A stretch of DNA of 64,000 bases from Phytophthora hibernalis. Taxonomy: Eukaryota > Oomycota > Peronosporomycetes > Peronosporales > Peronosporaceae. Below are positions 60,244 to 64,000 of the stretch, one piece after another. The notes beneath the pieces were generated by a model. That model made no database searches and was not told where the DNA came from. It saw nothing but the letters and a program-made list of their open reading frames with translations. Where the stretch lies: positions 558,001-622,000 of the forward strand of contig JAAKBF010000020.1 in the NCBI GenBank assembly GCA_012656075.1. The letters run 5' to 3'. Position 1 is the stretch's first letter. The number at the start of each line of letters is the position of its first letter. The position numbers were made by a program, and so were the translations under genes.

Positions 60244-61356
60244 TTAGCGTAGCTGTAGTGGTTTGCCCAGTGAAGCTTCGAAGTAAGACTCTCGGGTGTC
60301 CTTGTCTCGAGCCTTTGTGTTTGAACCAGGGGGAAATGTGGGCGTACTGGCCCTTCAAAGAAAAGTCGTGCACGAGGGCCTAGAGGAAGAACGAGAACAC
60401 CTTACTTCAGCCAGCAGTCACAAGAACATGAACCTAGATCTATCTCGTTACCTGTTGAGCCGATAGTCTCTTGCTCGGGTCAAGCACAAGCAACTTGGAC
60501 AGTAGATCCACTGCAGAAGTCTCAGCATCCGGAAACAGTTTACTGAGAGGCATCGGCTCGTACGCCGGGAAGTTGACCTTGTTGAAGTCGGGCAGCTCGC
60601 GCACACCCGGCCACTGCTTCTCGATATCACCAAGCACCTGAATAACTCGGAATATCTGGTCAAGGTCGTTCTGGCCTGCGAACAATGGCGTCGGCCGCAA
60701 CAGCTCAGCGAAGACAGCCCCCACAGCCCACATATCCACAGCAGTGTCGTAATGCCGAGCGCCGAAGAGCAACTCGGGTGCACGATACCACCGCGTGGCC
60801 ACCTGATGCGAGTACGAACGCCCTTGTTTCCCTACGAACACGGTGGCGAGTCCGAAGTCACTGAGTTTGAGCACCCCATCAGCACTCAGCAGCAAATTTC
60901 CAGGCTTGATGTCTCGATGGAGGATGTTGTGTTCATGACAGCAAGCAACCCCTTGGAGAAGCATTCTCAGTAGACCGCGGACATCGGCCGTGTGAAGAGG
61001 CTTTTCTCGATTTCGGACGACACTAAGGAGGTCTGCAGGCATGTACTCGAGCACGAGTGCAATGTAGTTACCATCAGGCACCACGTCCAGCAGCTTCACG
61101 ATCTACAACAAAGACATCAGTACGAAGCCAACCGACAATACAAAACCGGTTGACGAACATTTGGATGCTGAAGCTGACGCAGGGCCTCGATCTCCTGGAA
61201 CTGCGCGGCTGGGACGACCGAAAGCTGACCGTCGTCATTCATTCGCAGTCGCTTGATAGCTCGGATCTCGCCCGACTGCAAGTCCTTGGCCCGATGGACT
61301 TCTCCAAAGGCCCCGTTCCCGATCTTCTCCAACAGCTCGTAGCGACTCGCCAGCAT
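60244..61356 (-). CDS. cyclin-dependent-kinase-like kinase, CDK20 (CCRK) type
   Basis: Three exons: 61159-61356, 60452-61102 and 60244-60379, with introns of 56 and 72 bp. Kinase motifs: glycine loop IGNGAFGEVHRA, lysine AIKRLRM, EYMPADLLSVVRN, HRDIKPGNLLL, DFGLATVF, HQVATRWYRAPELLFGA and DMWAVGAVFAELL. The sequence around CCHEHNILHRDIKP, the GARHYD insertion and PMPLSKLFPD matches CDK20 better than other CDKs; a PSTAIRE-like cyclin helix is absent. The last exon needs one or two base corrections to reach its stop. CDK20 works in cilium/flagellum length control in other eukaryotes; zoospores of oomycetes have flagella, so that role is plausible here. Confidence 0.85.
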
Positions 61357-61630
61357 TTTCTCAATGGACAGTAAAGATATTCGCGAAATGATTGTCGAGA
61401 CGGCGACGGAAATGAGCACAAACGACCTCGATTATCATTTCCACACCCTCCCAAGGCAGGATGCAGTTTAAAGATGCCTCTGCTAGGTAAAAAGAAAAGA
61501 ATACAACAGCAAGGGTGACGAGCGTTTGGCGGGTTCTTTCTTGTCAACTCTACAGCTCGCTCACTACCATGAGCCGAAGCTGTGCCGCCGCGCGCCTGGA
61601 CAACTTGCTGACCTGTCTTGCGTGTTATGC

Positions 61631-63037
61631 TTAGTGGTTGTTCTTCCACACCAGGTACCGCGTGTCGCCCAGCTTACGCGGACTGAGCTTGTGCTTGGCG
61701 AAGAACAGGATGGCCAACACCATGCAGAGCGCACCCACGATGATGTACGCGATGCCGAGGAACGGGTTCCGGCCGCCGAACCACGACGTGGTCGAGATCA
61801 CGATCGACTTCTTGCCCTCGAACGTGCTCACCACGAAGTCTAACAAACACAACCACTCTCGAGTTAGACAAATGTCCGTACCACAACAACCAGATCAAAA
61901 ACACAACGTGAAACGTACTGCTAGAAACGAGGAACTCGAGCTGCGTGCCCTCGGCCAAATCTGTGTCGATACGACCGTAGAGCTTGCGGAAGCTCGGTAG
62001 ACCGGCCGTGCGCATCCAGACAATAAAGTGCTCGTCCTGCACGCCGTAAGCCGGCGCTGCCGTCGTCCAGGCCGTCTTGTTGGCAATCGCCTCCTGGCCC
62101 TCGTACATGGGGATGATGTAGCGGTAGCGCGGGTTCTGCCAGAGCAGCATGGTGCTGTCTGCGTCCGAGAGGTCTGCCAGGTCAATGTTCTTGAACTTGG
62201 TCTCGACGTCCGACTTCCAGGCGATGCCCGTCTGGTCCACGAGGTTCACGAGCGTCTTGCCCTCGTACGTGTCGTTCTGGTAGTACGTCCGGCCGCCGGT
62301 CGTGAGCTTGTTGACCCAGAAAATGTCGTTGAACAGGCTGTTGGCGATCAGGCCGCACGGCATGAGCGTGTAGTCCGTCGCGTTGCTGCCAACGGCGTCC
62401 TCTGCCGTCGAGTTGTACTTGGCCAGGCCGCCGCCGGAAGTCGTGAGCGGCGAGCAGTCGCTCGTGCTGGCCGTGGCGTCTCCGCGGAGCTGCGCGTCGC
62501 TGCGACTCTGCACGTAGCGGCGGTGGTTCTGATAGAAGTTGTCGAGCTGGTAGTACAGGTACACGGGCGCCTTCATCTCCTTCTCGATCGTAAATGTGAT
62601 GCGACAGCCTCGTTCCGTCACGTCGAACGTGTCTCCGTCGTCCTCGTCGCCCAAGTAGCAGCCCTCGCCCAGGTCCACAATGTTGGAGGACGCAGCCACA
62701 CCGTCTCCGTCATACTGGATCGAGTACTCCACCACCTGTATACAAAACAACAGTAAAATTGTCAGTTTAAGAGTGTTCTGAGGCTGTATGAGTGACGGCA
62801 GCTCGCACATTGTCCGACTCGGTGTGAAGCACAATGCCGATGGGGATGAAGATGAGGCCCACGACAGCGAAGGTGCCGATGACCCAGTTGGGCGTGAGGA
62901 TGGGCTGCCACGCCTTGAGCTTCTGCTGCTTGAACGGCGTGTCTGTAGTCAATCATGGGACACTTGTTAGCAGGACGCAGGAGTTGGACAGAAACGTTAC
63001 AGCCAGCACCTTCAGGTTTCCTGGATTTCTCGTCCAT
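61631..63037 (-). CDS. CDC50/LEM3 family, P4-ATPase (flippase) beta subunit
   Basis: Four exons: 63010-63037, 62736..62942 split by an intron at 62736-62808 (exon 2 is 62809-62942), 61919-62735, and 61631-61839; introns are 67, 73 and 79 bp. The product has a short cytoplasmic start (MDEKSRK, TPFKQQKLKAWQPILTP), a first membrane helix (VIGTFAVVGLIFIPIGIVL), a large outer domain with VVEYSIQYD, the family cores APVYLYYQLDNFYQNHRRYV and LMPCGLIANSLFNDIF, several N-glycosylation sites, and a second helix (LGIAYIIVGALCMVLAILFF). It partners P4-ATPases for export from the ER and for lipid flipping. The frame is intact. Confidence 0.95.
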
Positions 63038-63329
63038 GGTGGCGATGTCTCGCTCCAGCGTCTCCTTACGGCGTAGCTTCCTTCCTCCTATGGCGCGAAG
63101 TCTCTTCCGGGCAGCGCCTTAGCTTGCTTGGTAACAATAGGCGACGGGGTTTCCAGTGTGATTGTTCCTCGACAGTATCCAGTGCAGCTCTTCCTTATTG
63201 GCGGAAAAGACGTGATTACAGTTCGCGCATTGGCTGATCAAAATAGGTGTAATCCGATTCATTTGATGTGGGTCACGTAAGTTTAAGTTTGCCACACCAC
63301 GTCCCCGAGATCGATCACATTAGACGGCC
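63038..63329. promoter_or_regulatory. divergent promoter between CDC50 and the RRM gene
   Basis: Only 292 bp separate the two outward-facing start codons. It contains an ATTGGCT word (CCAAT complement, near 63229) and a TTCATTTG word (near 63257) resembling the oomycete initiator for the plus-strand gene. Confidence 0.45.
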
Positions 63330-64000
63330 ATGAGCTTCCGCGACCGAGACGACCGCCGCGGAGGCGACCGCTACGACAGCAGCAGCAGATACGGCGACTC
63401 GGGCGGCCGCAACAGAGACAGTTCACGTGACAGGCCGCGTGATAGGGACTCGTACCGCCGCAATGACCGGGACGCAGGCCGCGGAGGACGCTCGGACAGA
63501 GACGCGCCACGCCGCAACGAGCCCAGCAGCAGCGGCAGTCGCGACCGGGGCCGTGACGACGGCGCGTCTTCAGGCGAGCAGCAAGACGAGAGCCAGCCCA
63601 AGGCGTCGGGCGCATGGGATCCCGCGAAGGAGGCGCTGGCCGACCCCACGTGGGCGCGCATCTACATCTCGAACCTGCCCACGGACGTGACGAGCGACGA
63701 GCTGCAGGAAATGTTCGGCGCCATTGGCGTCGTGGCGCGCGAGAAGCAGAAGCGCGGCTACAAGGACCAGTGGCCGTTCAAGATCAAGATCTACGCGGAC
63801 GCGGCGGGCCAGCCCAAGGGCGACGCTGTACTCACGTTCGAGGACTCGAACGCGGCGCGTACAGCTCCGGATTTCTTCAACGGTGCGTCATTGCAACTGT
63901 GTACTGTTAGGATTGCAACTTCCTTGCTGTGGATTGTAGACTGACGTAGGGTTTTGGATGTTTGCTGTCAATTCTGCAGGTGCGGACGTCCGTGGCAAGA
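63330..64000 (+). CDS. RNA-binding RRM protein, FUS/TAF15-like, runs off the window
   Basis: The ATG at 63330 opens an arginine/glycine/aspartate/serine-rich region (RDRDDRRGGDRYDS, many RGR and RDR units), then a linker, then an RRM starting ARIYISNLPTDVTSDELQEMF (RNP2 IYISNL) with a long loop KQKRGYKDQWPFKIKIY and RNP1-like KGDAVLTFED, the form seen in FUS/EWS/TAF15-type RRMs. An intron of 97 bp (63883-63979, GTGCGT donor) splits the RRM exactly so that FFNG continues to ADVRGK. The rest of the gene is beyond the window. Likely a nuclear RNA-binding protein in transcription or splicing. Confidence 0.85.

Overview
This window looks like nuclear DNA of an oomycete, most like Phytophthora or a close relative. 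Coding regions are dense and GC-rich. Introns are few and short (about 55-97 bp), with donors of the GTRNGT type. The gene set is stramenopile-like (RNase H2A, Fun30/SMARCAD1-type remodeller, CDK20-like kinase, CDC50, PX/PH proteins, cNMP-domain channel). The mobile elements (Crypton tyrosine recombinases, a Helitron, an L1-type LINE, Copia remnants, hAT-like MITEs) also fit. No species was identified by comparison.

Layout. 0-22 kb is gene-rich: a large conserved unknown protein; a PH-PX-permuted-papain protein; RNASEH2A; a PX protein; a SMARCAD1/Fun30-like ATPase; a six-helix channel with a cyclic-nucleotide-binding domain; and two secreted alpha/beta-hydrolases. 22-47.8 kb is transposon-rich: a 3.6-kb inverted-repeat unit holding a Crypton-type recombinase gene, a second Crypton copy beside a tRNA gene, two small MITEs, a decayed Helitron, an 8.8-kb LINE inserted in the LTR of a gag-only Copia element, and a hairpin-rich MITE. 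48-57 kb holds four more members of the secreted hydrolase family, one of them only the N-terminal domain, plus a hAT-like MITE with a perfect 8-bp target duplication. 57.5-64 kb is again housekeeping: a GBP-like/coiled-coil/PH protein, a CDK20-like kinase, a CDC50 flippase subunit, and the start of an RRM protein.

How they fit. The clearest gene family is the secreted hydrolase family at six loci (17.6, 20.9, 48.5, 50.3, 53.1 and 55.6 kb). It is modular: an N-terminal beta-rich domain of unknown function plus a GxSxG hydrolase. Three plus-strand copies and the N-domain-only copy share the same core-promoter motif. Two adjacent copies are identical over about 780 bp and then diverge, which points to gene conversion or very recent duplication.

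Caution. Most long genes here are broken by one-base frame changes, many of them at homopolymer runs. Comparison of two paralogues (53-57 kb) locates four such losses. Because housekeeping genes are affected as often as duplicated ones, I read most of them as base-calling errors, not as pseudogenes. Gene ends below are therefore given for the whole locus, and frame breaks are stated.
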